A stretch of DNA of 64,000 nucleotides from Rhizobium sophorae (GCF_013087515.1 NZ_JABFCN010000034.1:1-64000), one strand, 5' to 3'; positions 51,831 to 61,309 are shown, counted from the first letter of the stretch. The notes: a model not told the origin generated them from the sequence alone. Made by a program: numbers and translations.

Positions 51831-53542
51831 GCCGCTTGATCCATTGCAGCAAACAGCGAAAGTGGCGGATGGGCGGCCGCATCTGTTATTACCTCGATCA
51901 GCAAGGGACCTTCTTCACGCAGGCCGCGCTCGAGGTATCGAGGAAGATCCGCGGGATCGCAGATGCGGACTGCCGGGCAGCCGCAAGCCTCGGCAATCCG
52001 CCGATGATCGACGTCGGCGAAGCTGCAAGCAGTCGTGAAGCTGCCGAACTTGACAGTTTCGGCATCACGTTGGAAGCCGAGGATACCGTTGTTCAAAACG
52101 ATGATGAGTATGGGAAGCTTGCTCCGAACCATGGTTTCCAGCTCCGCCCAGCTGTGCGCGAAACCTCCATCTCCCACGATAGCAACGACTGGTTTGTCCG
52201 GCTTTGCCGTTTTTGCGCCGAGCGCAAGTGGCAAGCCCCACCCGAGTCCAGCAAGGCCCCGCGGCGACAGGAAGCGCATACCCGGGGAAAGGGCCCGCAA
52301 CTGGCCGGCTATCCACATCGAGGAATAGCTCGCATCGGAAACAACGGTCGTATCTGCGGTAAGCACTTGCTGCAGGTCGGACATAACCCGCTCGGGGCGG
52401 ATCGGACTTTTCTCCGAACGAGCAACAGATTGGCGCTCAACTTCAAACGAGCGCCAGAAACCAGCGATCCGAGCTGTCAACCTCTCGCGCTGCGATGCGC
52501 GGTGCGACAGATCGCGTCGGGCGAGCGCGCTACGCAGCGCGCTGATGGTTTCCGACGCATCGCCCGCCAATCGGACCGCCTCGTAGGTACGTCCGATTTC
52601 GGTGGGATCGACGTCGATGTGGATGACTGACGCGGACCGGGGAATTTGGCGCCAACTGTCAGTGCCATTCTGATTGGTTCGTGTCCCGACCAAAATGACG
52701 AGATCGGCCTCTTCGACAAGCGCAAGTGTATGGCGTCCAAGCGATCTTGGCCCGACGAGAGTGCCGAGAACGCCGGCTGACAGCGGGTGGTATTCGTCGA
52801 CCGCGCCCTTTCCCATATTGGTTGTCAGCACGGGAAGCGAGGCTTCGTCCTGTAGCCCGGAAAGCTCACCGGCGGCATGGCTTGCATGGACGCCTCCTCC
52901 AGCGATGACAATGGGTGCGTGGGCTGCGGTGATCATCGAGGCCGCACGCTCGATGTCGCTATCGCGCGCGCGCAACCGATCGAGCGGCCAGTGGCCTAGG
53001 ACAGCCTCACGACGAAAGGGAGAAGGGGCTATCTGCTCTCGCAAGAGGTCGGCGGGGAGCAGGAGAGTTGCCGGTCCTGGCCGGCCCGAGGCGGCTGCCG
53101 TGAAGGCAGCATCGACATAATCGTCGATGCGCTCCGCAACAAGCACCTTGCGCACCCACTTCGTGCAGGATTGGAATAGGGTAAGATGATCGAGCTCCTG
53201 GAATGCATTACGATCGGCCTGGTCTCGTTCGACATCCTGGACGAGAGCAACGACCGGAACGCTCGCCTTCAGCGCTTCGGCCAGCGGCGGAACGAGAAGC
53301 GTTGCGGCTGGTCCGTTCTGCGCTGCTACTACTCCGACCTTGCCGGACAGGCGCGCATAGCCATCGGCCATGGTCCCTCCCATGTTTTCCTGTCGGTAGG
53401 CGACTTGGCGGATGCCGATTGCTTCGGCCGAGAGGATAACCGCCGAAGGCAGGCTCTGAGCAAAAATATGGGTGACGTCGTGCCTCTTGAGGGAAAGAGC
53501 GATCCGCTCGGCGACGGTTAGATGATCAGTTGCCATGGTCAC
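51827..53542 (-). CDS. thiamine-diphosphate-dependent enzyme, acetolactate-synthase-like
   Basis: 571 residues in three domains. Pyr domain with catalytic Glu52 (YRQENMGGTMADGYARLSG); central domain; PP domain with the ThDP motif GDGGFAHSWAELETMV ... NNGILG. Family members join, decarboxylate or cleave 2-keto acids. It differs from housekeeping acetolactate synthase in lacking a partner regulatory subunit gene, and the QNG-P-A-A motif in QNGPAATLLV is generic. The start is the GTG overlapping the aminotransferase stop; an ATG two codons later is possible. Confidence 0.87.
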   Translation of the reverse strand: MTMATDHLTVAERIALSLKRHDVTHIFAQSLPSAVILSAEAIGIRQVAYRQENMGGTMADGYARLSGKVGVVAAQNGPAATLLVPPLAEALKASVPVVALVQDVERDQADRNAFQELDHLTLFQSCTKWVRKVLVAERIDDYVDAAFTAAASGRPGPATLLLPADLLREQIAPSPFRREAVLGHWPLDRLRARDSDIERAASMITAAHAPIVIAGGGVHASHAAGELSGLQDEASLPVLTTNMGKGAVDEYHPLSAGVLGTLVGPRSLGRHTLALVEEADLVILVGTRTNQNGTDSWRQIPRSASVIHIDVDPTEIGRTYEAVRLAGDASETISALRSALARRDLSHRASQRERLTARIAGFWRSFEVERQSVARSEKSPIRPERVMSDLQQVLTADTTVVSDASYSSMWIAGQLRALSPGMRFLSPRGLAGLGWGLPLALGAKTAKPDKPVVAIVGDGGFAHSWAELETMVRSKLPILIIVLNNGILGFQRDAETVKFGSFTTACSFADVDHRRIAEACGCPAVRICDPADLPRYLERGLREEGPLLIEVITDAAAHPPLSLFAAMDQAA

Positions 53543-54900
53543 ATGCCTGCTTCAGTTGGAGTTACTTCAAGGATTGAAAGGAAGTCTGCGAAGGCTGAGA
53601 TGACGGCGTCACCGTCGGCAATTGTCATTGCCGTCGAAAGGCAAGCCGCAGCACCATGGGGAAGCAGGATGCCGCAATTGAGGAAATGTCTGGAGAGGCG
53701 CGCCATCAACTCGGTCTCTTCCGGCGCGAGATACGCTTCGCGGAAGTCCGTTGGCTGCTTTCCTTTCGGATGGATGCGAAATAAGGATGCCGCGCCCGTC
53801 ACGCTGAAGGCTGCACCGTGGCGTTCGATTTCCGTTCGAAGCCCAGCCCGGATGCGATCGCCAAGGCTCTCGAGTGAAGCGAAAGCGCCATCCGTCATCG
53901 CTTCCATAGCAACACGGCCAGCGACCATCGATACGGGGTTTGCCGAAAACGTGCCGCCTTGCGGCAGCAGTGGCTTACCACTGTCGCTTGCGAACACCCG
54001 CATTACCTCCTTGCGCCCGCCGATCGCCCCGACGGGAAAACCTCCGCCGATGATTTTTCCGGCGGCGACCAGGTCCGGGTGGAGACCATAGCGGGCCGAA
54101 GCCCCCAGATATGACTGCCGCAGATTGAGGACCTCATCGGCAACGATGAGAATTCCGTATTGCTTCGCGATCGCCTCGACAGCGGCAAAAAAGCTCGGTT
54201 CGGGAGCTATCAGCCCGGCTCGGCTCGGCATCGGATCGATCAGGATACAGGCCAGTGAAGGGGCAGCCGAAGCAATCCGGCGCTCCAGATCCGCGATGTC
54301 GTTGAAGCGGATAACGGTCACCTCCTCACCTACCGAAGGCGGCATACCGCGATAGGCTGGTACGGCCAGCGAGCGCAATGGGTCGTTCCATATAGCCGGC
54401 GACACCGCCTGCCCCGTTTCCGCCCAGTCGTAAGCGCCGTGATAGGCGCCTTCTATCCGTGCGATGCCCGGTCGGCAGGTGAACGCGCGGGCGGCCTTGA
54501 TCGCAAACATTACCGCCTCGGTCCCGCTGTTGACGAAACGGATATGTTCGATCGCCGGAATGCGCTCGATCAATAGCTCTGCCAGCGTGATCTCGTGCTC
54601 GGTCGGATTGGAAAAACACGTTCCGCGATGAAGCAGATCCGCAACCGCGTCGGCAACAGGAAGGAAGCCGTGGCCGTGTATCAGCGTCGTGAAATTATTG
54701 TTGAGGTCGAGAAGGCGATTGCCGTCAACATCGATGAGGTAGGCTCCCTCCCCGCGCGAAATGTAAAGCGGGCTGGGCTCGTGATCCACCGTGACCCGCG
54801 TGATCCCGGTCGGAAACACGCGGCGACCCTTTTTGAAAAAATGTTCGGACCGCGACCGGGGAAATCCCCGGTCATTGCGCAAGATATCAGGATGAAACAT
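53539..54900 (-). CDS. class III PLP-dependent aminotransferase (glutamate-1-semialdehyde aminomutase-like)
   Basis: 453 residues. Key sites: SGTEAVMFAIKAAR (phosphate binding, about 125-138), IEGAYHGAYDW, VADEV with Asp255, and the PLP lysine Lys282 in AAGKIIGGGFPVGAIGG, then GGTFSANPVSMVAG. The pattern is nearest the HemL-like subgroup, which includes aminomutases and omega-aminotransferases. First gene of the leftward operon, with a TTTTGTT-N2-AACAAAA palindrome 44 bp upstream. Substrate unknown. Confidence 0.88.
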   Translation of the reverse strand: MFHPDILRNDRGFPRSRSEHFFKKGRRVFPTGITRVTVDHEPSPLYISRGEGAYLIDVDGNRLLDLNNNFTTLIHGHGFLPVADAVADLLHRGTCFSNPTEHEITLAELLIERIPAIEHIRFVNSGTEAVMFAIKAARAFTCRPGIARIEGAYHGAYDWAETGQAVSPAIWNDPLRSLAVPAYRGMPPSVGEEVTVIRFNDIADLERRIASAAPSLACILIDPMPSRAGLIAPEPSFFAAVEAIAKQYGILIVADEVLNLRQSYLGASARYGLHPDLVAAGKIIGGGFPVGAIGGRKEVMRVFASDSGKPLLPQGGTFSANPVSMVAGRVAMEAMTDGAFASLESLGDRIRAGLRTEIERHGAAFSVTGAASLFRIHPKGKQPTDFREAYLAPEETELMARLSRHFLNCGILLPHGAAACLSTAMTIADGDAVISAFADFLSILEVTPTEAGM

Positions 54901-54943
54901 TCAATCTTCTCCGGCAAACGGGTCGCGGCGCAACCCTTCATAA

Positions 54944-54959
54944 TTTTGTTATAACAAAA
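54944..54959. promoter_or_regulatory. GntR operator candidate 1 (aminotransferase operon)
   Basis: Perfect 16-bp palindrome ttttgttataacaaaa, upstream of the aminotransferase start. A partial second copy with the core gttgcaacaaaaaa lies at 54977-54990. Confidence 0.7.
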
Positions 54960-55004
54960 ATCATGAACCGAAAGAAGTTGCAACAAAAAAATCCGGTCGC
55001 GATG

Positions 55005-55727
55005 TTATTGCCGCTTGAGACGCTCTTGCGCTGCTTTCTTAAGGCGCCGATAGCCGTCTCGAATATCGTTTTCCATTGCGGCACGGACCGCAGAGGGATC
55101 TTTATCCACCAGCCCCTCTATCGCGGCCAGGTGGTTGTGGACACCGTATTTTGCTTCCGCAAACTCTGGATAGAGGTCGTGGAACGAAGCGCCGACCCTT
55201 AACCACAGAGCCTCAATGGTCGAAAGGAGGTGGGGCATCTCGCACAACCGGTAGATCGCAAAGTGGAATTCCTTATTATCGTGCAGAGCATCACCGTAGC
55301 GCTTTTCGTCGAGCGAAAGTGTGATTTTCTCCTGCAGCGACAAGAGCTTGTCCACTACATCATTGGTCGCGCGAAGCGCGCCCTTTTCCGTCGCCAACCC
55401 TTCGAGCGCAAGCCGCATCTGCGTGACTTCGTAGAGTGCAGCAAGATCGAGATGCGGAACGATGACGGTTTTAGGACCCACCATGACGAGCGCACCCTCA
55501 AAGACCAGTCGGTTGATCGCCTCGCGCGCCGGCGTGGCACCAACGTTCAGCATTTCGGCAACCGAACGGATTGGTAACTTGTGACCGGGCTTGTAAGCAC
55601 CCCGCGTGAGTTGCTCCTTGATAGATGAATAGGCGAAGTCGCTGAGGCGCCCAGACTGCAAATCCGACACCGATGATTCTTCTCCAGTTGTATTCTCGTT
55701 CAAAATTAACTCCCCACGAGTTGACAT
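55005..55727 (-). CDS. GntR-family regulator, FCD-domain subgroup
   Basis: 240 residues from the ATG giving MSTRGELILNENTTG. GntR winged helix: FAYSSIKEQLTRGAYKPGHKLPIRSVAEMLNVGATPAREAINRL (about 30-72) and the FCD ligand domain with LYEVTQMRLALEGLATEKGA, DNKEFHFAIYRLCEMP and HNHLAAIEGLVDKD, containing the metal/ligand-binding Asp and His residues of the family. The start lies 6 bp from a 22-bp palindrome that matches its likely operator, so it is probably autoregulated. Confidence 0.9.
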   Translation of the reverse strand: MSTRGELILNENTTGEESSVSDLQSGRLSDFAYSSIKEQLTRGAYKPGHKLPIRSVAEMLNVGATPAREAINRLVFEGALVMVGPKTVIVPHLDLAALYEVTQMRLALEGLATEKGALRATNDVVDKLLSLQEKITLSLDEKRYGDALHDNKEFHFAIYRLCEMPHLLSTIEALWLRVGASFHDLYPEFAEAKYGVHNHLAAIEGLVDKDPSAVRAAMENDIRDGYRRLKKAAQERLKRQ

Positions 55728-55732
55728 CTTCA

Positions 55733-55754
55733 CATTTTTGTTGCAACAAAAATG
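55733..55754. promoter_or_regulatory. GntR operator candidate 2 (gntR / ABC transporter)
   Basis: Perfect 22-bp palindrome with core ttttgttgcaacaaaa, 6 bp upstream of the gntR start codon and on the same side as the promoter of the divergent ABC operon. Confidence 0.78.
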
Positions 55755-55944
55755 CATTACGCAAAAATTGATCACGTAATGTGACAGCATAACGGGATCG
55801 TGAATATTAGCAACGCCTTGGCCCTTTCGGCCATGCCTGAACAGCTCCCGGCCTTGCCGGCATGACACTCACAGCACCTGGCGCCGCGCAGGCGGAGCCG
55901 GGAGGGTTCAATGCATCTCAAAGCACACAAAAGGAGATACCATT

Positions 55945-57054
55945 TTGATTGGTGCGCCTGTTTTTATCGATCGCATAGGCAAGGCCTACGGCAGCCAGAC
56001 TGCCGTGGGCGCAGTGACCTTGGACATTTCGGCAGGCGAATTCCTGTCGATCCTCGGTCCCTCCGGATCGGGCAAGACGACGCTTCTGACAATGATCGCC
56101 GGCTTCGAAAGCCCGTCTGCCGGACGCATCATCATCGACGGGCGCGATGTCACCGCGGTATCGCCCGATCGCCGCAATATCGGGATGGTCTTCCAGCGTT
56201 ATGCCTTGTTCCCGCATCTAACCGTCGCCGAAAATATTGCCTTTCCCCTGAAGATGCGCGGCATCCGCAAAGACCTCAGAGCAGAACGGGTTGGCCGGGC
56301 GCTCGACCTCGTCCAACTCCCGGACTATGCCAAGCGCTATCCCCACGAACTTTCCGGCGGCCAGCAGCAGCGGGTGGCGGTCGCGCGAGCAATCGTGTTC
56401 GAACCGCCTGTTCTCTTGATGGACGAGCCACTCGGGGCGCTGGACAAGAAGCTGCGCGAATCCATGCAGATCGAGATCAAGCAGCTTCAGCGGCGCCTCG
56501 GTGCAACGGTCATCTATGTGACGCACGATCAGGAGGAGGCGTTGACGATGTCCGACCGGATCGCCGTTATGGCAAAGGGGCAACTCGCGCAGCTCGGAAC
56601 CCCGGCGGACCTTTACTGTAATCCGCAGAGTGCCTTTGTGGCCGATTTCATCGGCAAGATGAACTTCCTGACTGGAGAATTCCTGGGCGAGACCGCTGGC
56701 CGCCAGACGATCAGACTGGGTGACGACGTGGTCATTGATACGCCCGGTGCTGCCCATGGTTTCGAGGGTTCGGCAAAGATAGGTGATCGCGTTCGGCTCG
56801 CGCTGCGGCCTGAGCGCCTTGGCCTTGCAGCGCGTGGCGCAGGGGGACAGAACGCCCTCCCTGGCCGGATCGAAACGTCGGTCTTTGCGGGCTCCTTCGA
56901 CCTTCATCTCGTTCGCTCCGATTTCGGAAGCGGAGAGATCATTCAGGTCCAGATCCCTGCTGATGGAAAGCGGGTGCCCTTTGCAATGGGGGCACTCGTG
57001 GATGTCATCGCCGAACGCGACGGCCTACGGCTCTTTGCGGTCGCGGAGGCATGA
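55945..57054 (+). CDS. ABC transporter ATP-binding protein (PotA-like)
   Basis: 369 residues, starting at a TTG with AAGGAG about 9 bp upstream. Walker A LGPSGSGKTTLLTMIAGF, Q-loop MVFQRYALFPHLTV, signature LSGGQQQRVAVARAI, Walker B VLLMDEPLGALDKKL, switch His in VTHDQEEALTM, and a C-terminal TOBE domain (ALRPERLGLAARG). The group imports spermidine, putrescine and related organic cations or amino acids. First gene of the four-gene transport operon. Confidence 0.93.
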   Translation: MIGAPVFIDRIGKAYGSQTAVGAVTLDISAGEFLSILGPSGSGKTTLLTMIAGFESPSAGRIIIDGRDVTAVSPDRRNIGMVFQRYALFPHLTVAENIAFPLKMRGIRKDLRAERVGRALDLVQLPDYAKRYPHELSGGQQQRVAVARAIVFEPPVLLMDEPLGALDKKLRESMQIEIKQLQRRLGATVIYVTHDQEEALTMSDRIAVMAKGQLAQLGTPADLYCNPQSAFVADFIGKMNFLTGEFLGETAGRQTIRLGDDVVIDTPGAAHGFEGSAKIGDRVRLALRPERLGLAARGAGGQNALPGRIETSVFAGSFDLHLVRSDFGSGEIIQVQIPADGKRVPFAMGALVDVIAERDGLRLFAVAEA

Positions 57055-57055
57055 A

Positions 57056-57964
57056 ATGACCATGGCCATCGATAATCTACCCCTTGCACCAACCCGTCCA
57101 GCAAGCTGGATTTTCTCACGCTCGGCGCGCCAGTATTCGCACGCGCTGACGCTCCTGCTTATTGCACCGTTGATGCTCTTACTGGCCGGAGGCTTCATCT
57201 ATCCAATTGGGCGGCTCGTCTCTTTGAGCCTAATGGCGCCAGGATTCACGCTAGAGCATTACGAGCGGATCGTCACCGAGCCACTCTACATGGAAGTGCT
57301 GCTTCGCACGTTGCAGACGGGTGCAATCGTAACAGTGGCGAGCCTGCTGCTCGGATATCCGGTTGCCCTTCTCATGGCGCGTGCCAAAGGCAAGATTGCG
57401 ATGATCGTATCGGCCGCGGTGTTCTTGCCACTATGGACCTCAGTGCTGGTGCGATCCTACGCCTGGATCGTGCTGCTGCAGCGAAACGGCATCGTTAACG
57501 GTCTGCTGATCGAGAGCGACCTCATTGGCAGTCCGTTGAAGCTTATCTACACCGAAGGCGCGGTGATCCTTGCGATGACGCATGTTCTCATGCCCTTCAT
57601 GATCCTGCCGGTCTACAACGTTCTTCGCACTATTCCTGCCGACTACGCCCAAGCCGCCCGCAATCTCGGCGCCGGCCAGCTTGACGCGTTCCTGCGCGTG
57701 ACCTTGCCGCTCAGCTTGCCTGGAATCTTTGCCGGATGCGTCATGTGCTTCATCCTGGCGATCGGTTTTTATATCACGCCGGCACTCGTCGGCGGGCCTG
57801 GAGCATTGATGATGGCAACACTGATCGGCCAGCAAACCACCGTTCTGCTTGACTGGCCATTTGCCGCAGCGCTCGCGACCGTCCTTCTGACCACGACGCT
57901 GATCTTTGTCCTTGTGTTCCGCAAGGCGCTTTCCGTTAGCAAAGGAATGAACAGTGTCAATTGA
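57056..57964 (+). CDS. ABC transporter permease (PotB-like)
   Basis: 302 residues. Six membrane helices and the EAA loop YAQAARNLGAGQLDAFLRVTLPLSLPGI. The start is the ATG 2 bp after the ATPase stop; an ATG two codons on is possible. Overlaps the second permease by 11 bp. Confidence 0.92.
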   Translation: MTMAIDNLPLAPTRPASWIFSRSARQYSHALTLLLIAPLMLLLAGGFIYPIGRLVSLSLMAPGFTLEHYERIVTEPLYMEVLLRTLQTGAIVTVASLLLGYPVALLMARAKGKIAMIVSAAVFLPLWTSVLVRSYAWIVLLQRNGIVNGLLIESDLIGSPLKLIYTEGAVILAMTHVLMPFMILPVYNVLRTIPADYAQAARNLGAGQLDAFLRVTLPLSLPGIFAGCVMCFILAIGFYITPALVGGPGALMMATLIGQQTTVLLDWPFAAALATVLLTTTLIFVLVFRKALSVSKGMNSVN

Positions 57965-58805
57965 GCCCGCAGTCACCGCCTCATTCGCCCCCTCTCCCGT
58001 CAACAGCACCCATCGGCCCTACGGCAAAGCGGCATTGCGGCTCCTTGGTGGTTTCCTGATCGGAGCAATCCTGTTCTTCCTGGTCCTGCCGACGTTACTC
58101 GTCATCCCGATTTCACTGAACGACAGCAGCTATATCGAGCTCCCGCCGAAGGGCCTGACGCTTCGCTGGTATATCGACTTTCTATCCGATCCGGACTGGC
58201 GCGCGGCAACGATCTTCAGTCTGAAGATTGCGCTGGCGACGACGATTGCCTCGACGGTCATCGGGACATTGGCCGCCATCGGGCTTGTTCGTGGCAATCT
58301 ACCGGGAAAGACCCTTCTGCAGGCATTGTCGCTAGGGCCGATGATCGTTCCCCACGTCGTCTTTGGCGTCGCCCTTTATCTGGTTTTTTCTCCGCTCAGG
58401 CTGACCGGCAATTTTACTGGTTTCCTGATCGCGCACACCGTACTTGCTGTTCCCTACGTGATCATCACCGTGTCGGCGGCACTCGAGCGCTTCGATACGT
58501 CGCTCGAGCTTGCCGCACTGAATTGCGGGGCAAGCCGGAGCCGCGCCTTTTTCAGCATTGTGCTTCCTAACATCGCTCCGGCGGTGGCTGCGGCTTCGGT
58601 CTTTGCGTTTCTGGCGTCGTTTGATGAGGCAACAGTCGCCTTCTTCATTTCCGATACCGGCGGAAAAACGATCAGCCGCAAGATGTTCGAGGACATCGAT
58701 TTCAATCTTACCCCAGTCATAGCGGCGGTTTCGACGCTGCTCGTCGCGGTATCGCTGCTGCTCATGGTGAGCATTCATCTCCTTACCGGCCGCGGGGAGG
58801 ATTAA
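57954..58805 (+). CDS. ABC transporter permease (PotC-like)
   Basis: 283 residues, GTG start inside the first permease gene. Six helices and the EAA motif LELAALNCGASRSRAFFSIVLPNIAPAV; conserved LPTLLVIPISLNDSSYIELPPKGLTLRWY at the N-terminus, typical of polyamine-family permeases. Pairs with the preceding permease. Confidence 0.92.
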   Translation: MSIEPAVTASFAPSPVNSTHRPYGKAALRLLGGFLIGAILFFLVLPTLLVIPISLNDSSYIELPPKGLTLRWYIDFLSDPDWRAATIFSLKIALATTIASTVIGTLAAIGLVRGNLPGKTLLQALSLGPMIVPHVVFGVALYLVFSPLRLTGNFTGFLIAHTVLAVPYVIITVSAALERFDTSLELAALNCGASRSRAFFSIVLPNIAPAVAAASVFAFLASFDEATVAFFISDTGGKTISRKMFEDIDFNLTPVIAAVSTLLVAVSLLLMVSIHLLTGRGED

Positions 58806-58839
58806 CGTGGCCACATTCATCCGGACAAAGGAACACGCG

Positions 58840-59895
58840 ATGAAAAAGCGAACGAAGATCAAGCCACTGATTGCGGCTTGCCTCATGCTTGCTGGTGCGG
58901 GGGCGGCGCAAGCCGAGGAGCAGGTCATCATTGCGACCACAGGCGGCGCCTACGATGCCGCGCTTCGAAAATTCTGGTTCGATCCGTTCACCGAAAAGAC
59001 CGGCATCAAGGTTGTTTCGGTTGCGGCAACGAATGCCGAGATGCGCGCGAAAGCTGCGGCCATGGTCAAGACCGGCAATGTGACCTGGGACCTTTACCCG
59101 GACGGCGAGATCCAGGCGAGCGCAGAAGTGCATCGGCTGACATCTGAAGACCTGACAGAGTTTTGTAAGTCTTTCCAGGGCCGGCCAGATCTGGTCGAGG
59201 ATGCCTGCGTCAGCGCCGGGGCCAGGCTCTTTTCGACCGCAACGCTGATGGCCTACGACCCGGCTGCCTTCAAGGATGGGAATCCGTTGAGCTGGGCCGA
59301 TATGTGGAACCAGGCGAAATTTCCCGGTGGTCGTTCCTTTCCAAATTTCGACGATCCATGGCGGGTCATGGCTGCCGCACTGCTGGCCGATGGCGTTCCG
59401 CGCGACAAACTCTTTCCGCTCGACATCGACCGCGCCCTCAACAAGCTCGAGGAGATCCGCCCGGCGATATCGCTCTGGTGGAAGACCGGTGATCAGAGCG
59501 TTCAGGGTTTTCGCAACGGCGACTACAGCATCGGGCAGATCTGGCTGACGCGCGCAAATACACTGAAGGCTGAGGGACGCCAGATCGCCTGGTCCAAGCA
59601 GGCCTCGTTCCTCGTCGGCGATCGCTTGACGATCATCAAGGATGCGCCGAACCGCGGAAATGCGTTGAAGTTGGTCGGCTACTGGCTTGATCATCCGGAG
59701 GCGCAGGCCGGGGTGTGCGACGAACTCCTTTGCACGCCGCCGAGCCTCAAGGCGATCGAGTTGATGTCGCCGACTGCACGCGCCGCACTGCCGAGCGACG
59801 AGGACATCCGCGATTACATCGTCATCCCGGATGCTAAATGGATCAACGACAATGCCGCGATGATGCTCGAGCGTTGGAATGCCTGGATCCGATGA
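58840..59895 (+). CDS. ABC transporter periplasmic substrate-binding protein (PotD/F-like)
   Basis: 351 residues from the ATG preceded by AAAGGAAC. Signal peptide (KPLIAACLMLAGAGAAQAEE, cleavage after AQA). Then VIIATTGGAYDAALRKFWFDPFTEKTGIKV and WDLYPDGEIQASAEV, with WRVMAAALLADGVPRDKLFPLDIDRALNKL and DYSIGQIWLTRANTL. It resembles type-1/6 binding proteins for polyamines and related cations. Ligand unknown. Last gene of the operon, convergent with the oxoamine synthase. Confidence 0.88.
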   Translation: MKKRTKIKPLIAACLMLAGAGAAQAEEQVIIATTGGAYDAALRKFWFDPFTEKTGIKVVSVAATNAEMRAKAAAMVKTGNVTWDLYPDGEIQASAEVHRLTSEDLTEFCKSFQGRPDLVEDACVSAGARLFSTATLMAYDPAAFKDGNPLSWADMWNQAKFPGGRSFPNFDDPWRVMAAALLADGVPRDKLFPLDIDRALNKLEEIRPAISLWWKTGDQSVQGFRNGDYSIGQIWLTRANTLKAEGRQIAWSKQASFLVGDRLTIIKDAPNRGNALKLVGYWLDHPEAQAGVCDELLCTPPSLKAIELMSPTARAALPSDEDIRDYIVIPDAKWINDNAAMMLERWNAWIR

Positions 59896-59943
59896 CGATC
59901 CCCTATCGGGCGGCGCTGCCGCCCGGAGGTGCGGAGACAGATC

Positions 59944-61185
59944 TTATCCCTTGAGAGCACGATTGACAGCAGCTGCGACGTCGCGCACTTCGGCAGCCGT
60001 GTGGCCCGCTGTCGGGCATATCCGCAGCCCTGCCCTTCCTTTAGCCACGGTCGGGAAGAAAATGGCCGACGTATAGTAACCGGAATCAAGCACCAGTCTG
60101 GCAGCGCCGATTGCCGCAAGCTCGTCACCGACGACGACGGTCCTGATCGGGAGTCGGGACCCTGCCTGTGCGGTCGGCACCAGTTCGTCGAAAAGAGATA
60201 TGTGTTCTGCAAGTGCCCTTTGCCGCACGCCGAGCTCCGGTGTGCGATGGAGCGACTGAGAGGCGAGGGCTGCACCGATCGCGGCAACATTGATGGAGGC
60301 CGAGAAGGCGTGCGCGAGAGCAAAGCGCCGGAAGATCTCTTCCTGGAACGCCGTTGCGAGCATCAGCATGCCGCCCGAGGCTCCGAAGCCCTTCCCGAGC
60401 GAGGCTGCGATGATCGTCCGTTCACCGAGACCCTCGGGCATTTGCGAACGGGCAAAACCCTCGCCTCTTTCGCCGAAGATCGATATGCCGTGAGCGTCAT
60501 CGATGTAAAGGAAGAGGCCGTATCGCTCCTGAAGCTCGCGCAACTCCTTGATCGGGGCGCAGCCGCCCATGGAATACACACCGTCGCAAACATAGGCGAC
60601 CGTATCGTTCTGCCGGCAAATTTCTTCGAGCGCCTGAAGATCGTTGTGGCCTATGGTTCGGACCTCACATTCTTCGGCAACGACGGGCTTATTGAAGGCG
60701 AGCGTTGCATGCGCGAGACGATCGAATACCATGACTGGTTTTTTGCCGCCCGTCAGAACGCCGGACGCAATCAGCGGAAGCGCGCTTAAGTTGGCGGCAA
60801 GCACTGTTGTGTAGGTGATCACCCTCGCGCCGAAGAGATCAGAAAGAGCATCCTCGAGGTCTCCGAGGACTGCAAAATTGAGCCGCGTCCGGGCGCAGGA
60901 CCAGTGCAGTGTTCCGTAGCGGCGAACGGTTTCGATTGCGCCTTCGATAATTGATGGGTGATTGTCGAGCCCGAGATACGAGCAGCGGACGAAGTCGACG
61001 ACGCGCTCCGATAGGCGCTCCGAAACCGGCAGCTCCACCGCTCGACCGTCAGACGGATGGACATAGAGGGCCATCAAACCGTCGAGATGGGCGGCGGCAA
61101 AGTGGGGACTCGCGTGGCTGATCAGGCCCGCGGTGTTTCTGTGGAATGTTTTCGCCGATCCGGCGCCCGAAACTGCCTCTTGCAT
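59944..61185 (-). CDS. alpha-oxoamine synthase family PLP enzyme (BioF/ALAS/CqsA-like)
   Basis: 413 residues from the ATG preceded by GGGAGCACAAC. Fold type I enzyme that condenses an amino acid with an acyl-CoA and releases CO2. Visible: YLGLDNHPSIIEGAIETVRRYG, DDAHGISIFGERG (Asp and His that bind PLP, about 229-232) and PLP lysine Lys265 in AASLGKGFGASGG. The IR signature of glycine-using ALAS is not obvious, so this may be a CqsA-like aminoketone synthase or a BioF-like enzyme. Sits downstream of the second orphan regulator and convergent to the transporter. Confidence 0.88.
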   Translation of the reverse strand: MQEAVSGAGSAKTFHRNTAGLISHASPHFAAAHLDGLMALYVHPSDGRAVELPVSERLSERVVDFVRCSYLGLDNHPSIIEGAIETVRRYGTLHWSCARTRLNFAVLGDLEDALSDLFGARVITYTTVLAANLSALPLIASGVLTGGKKPVMVFDRLAHATLAFNKPVVAEECEVRTIGHNDLQALEEICRQNDTVAYVCDGVYSMGGCAPIKELRELQERYGLFLYIDDAHGISIFGERGEGFARSQMPEGLGERTIIAASLGKGFGASGGMLMLATAFQEEIFRRFALAHAFSASINVAAIGAALASQSLHRTPELGVRQRALAEHISLFDELVPTAQAGSRLPIRTVVVGDELAAIGAARLVLDSGYYTSAIFFPTVAKGRAGLRICPTAGHTAAEVRDVAAAVNRALKG

Positions 61186-61282
61186 GTTGTGCTCCCAAAT
61201 GTTCAACGGAGTTCACGCTATGCGCGTGATCGTCGTTTATGCAACGAAGGCGACAGCAAATTTTCGGGACGTTTCGGTGAAG

Positions 61283-61306
61283 ATGTGAACGTGGCGAAGT
61301 TCACAT
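61283..61306. promoter_or_regulatory. inverted repeat between orphan regulator and oxoamine synthase
   Basis: Perfect 8-bp arms atgtgaac (61283-61290) and gttcacat (61299-61306) with an 8-base spacer. Direct TGAAC repeats (minus strand) at about 61201-61215 lie near the oxoamine synthase start. They may bind a winged-helix regulator. Confidence 0.4.
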
Positions 61307-61309
61307 GCT

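Noticed and set aside
54977..54990. Fifth copy of the GntR palindrome
   Set aside because: Only the right half and centre match (gttgcaacaaaaaa); the left arm is missing, so it is not listed as a separate operator.
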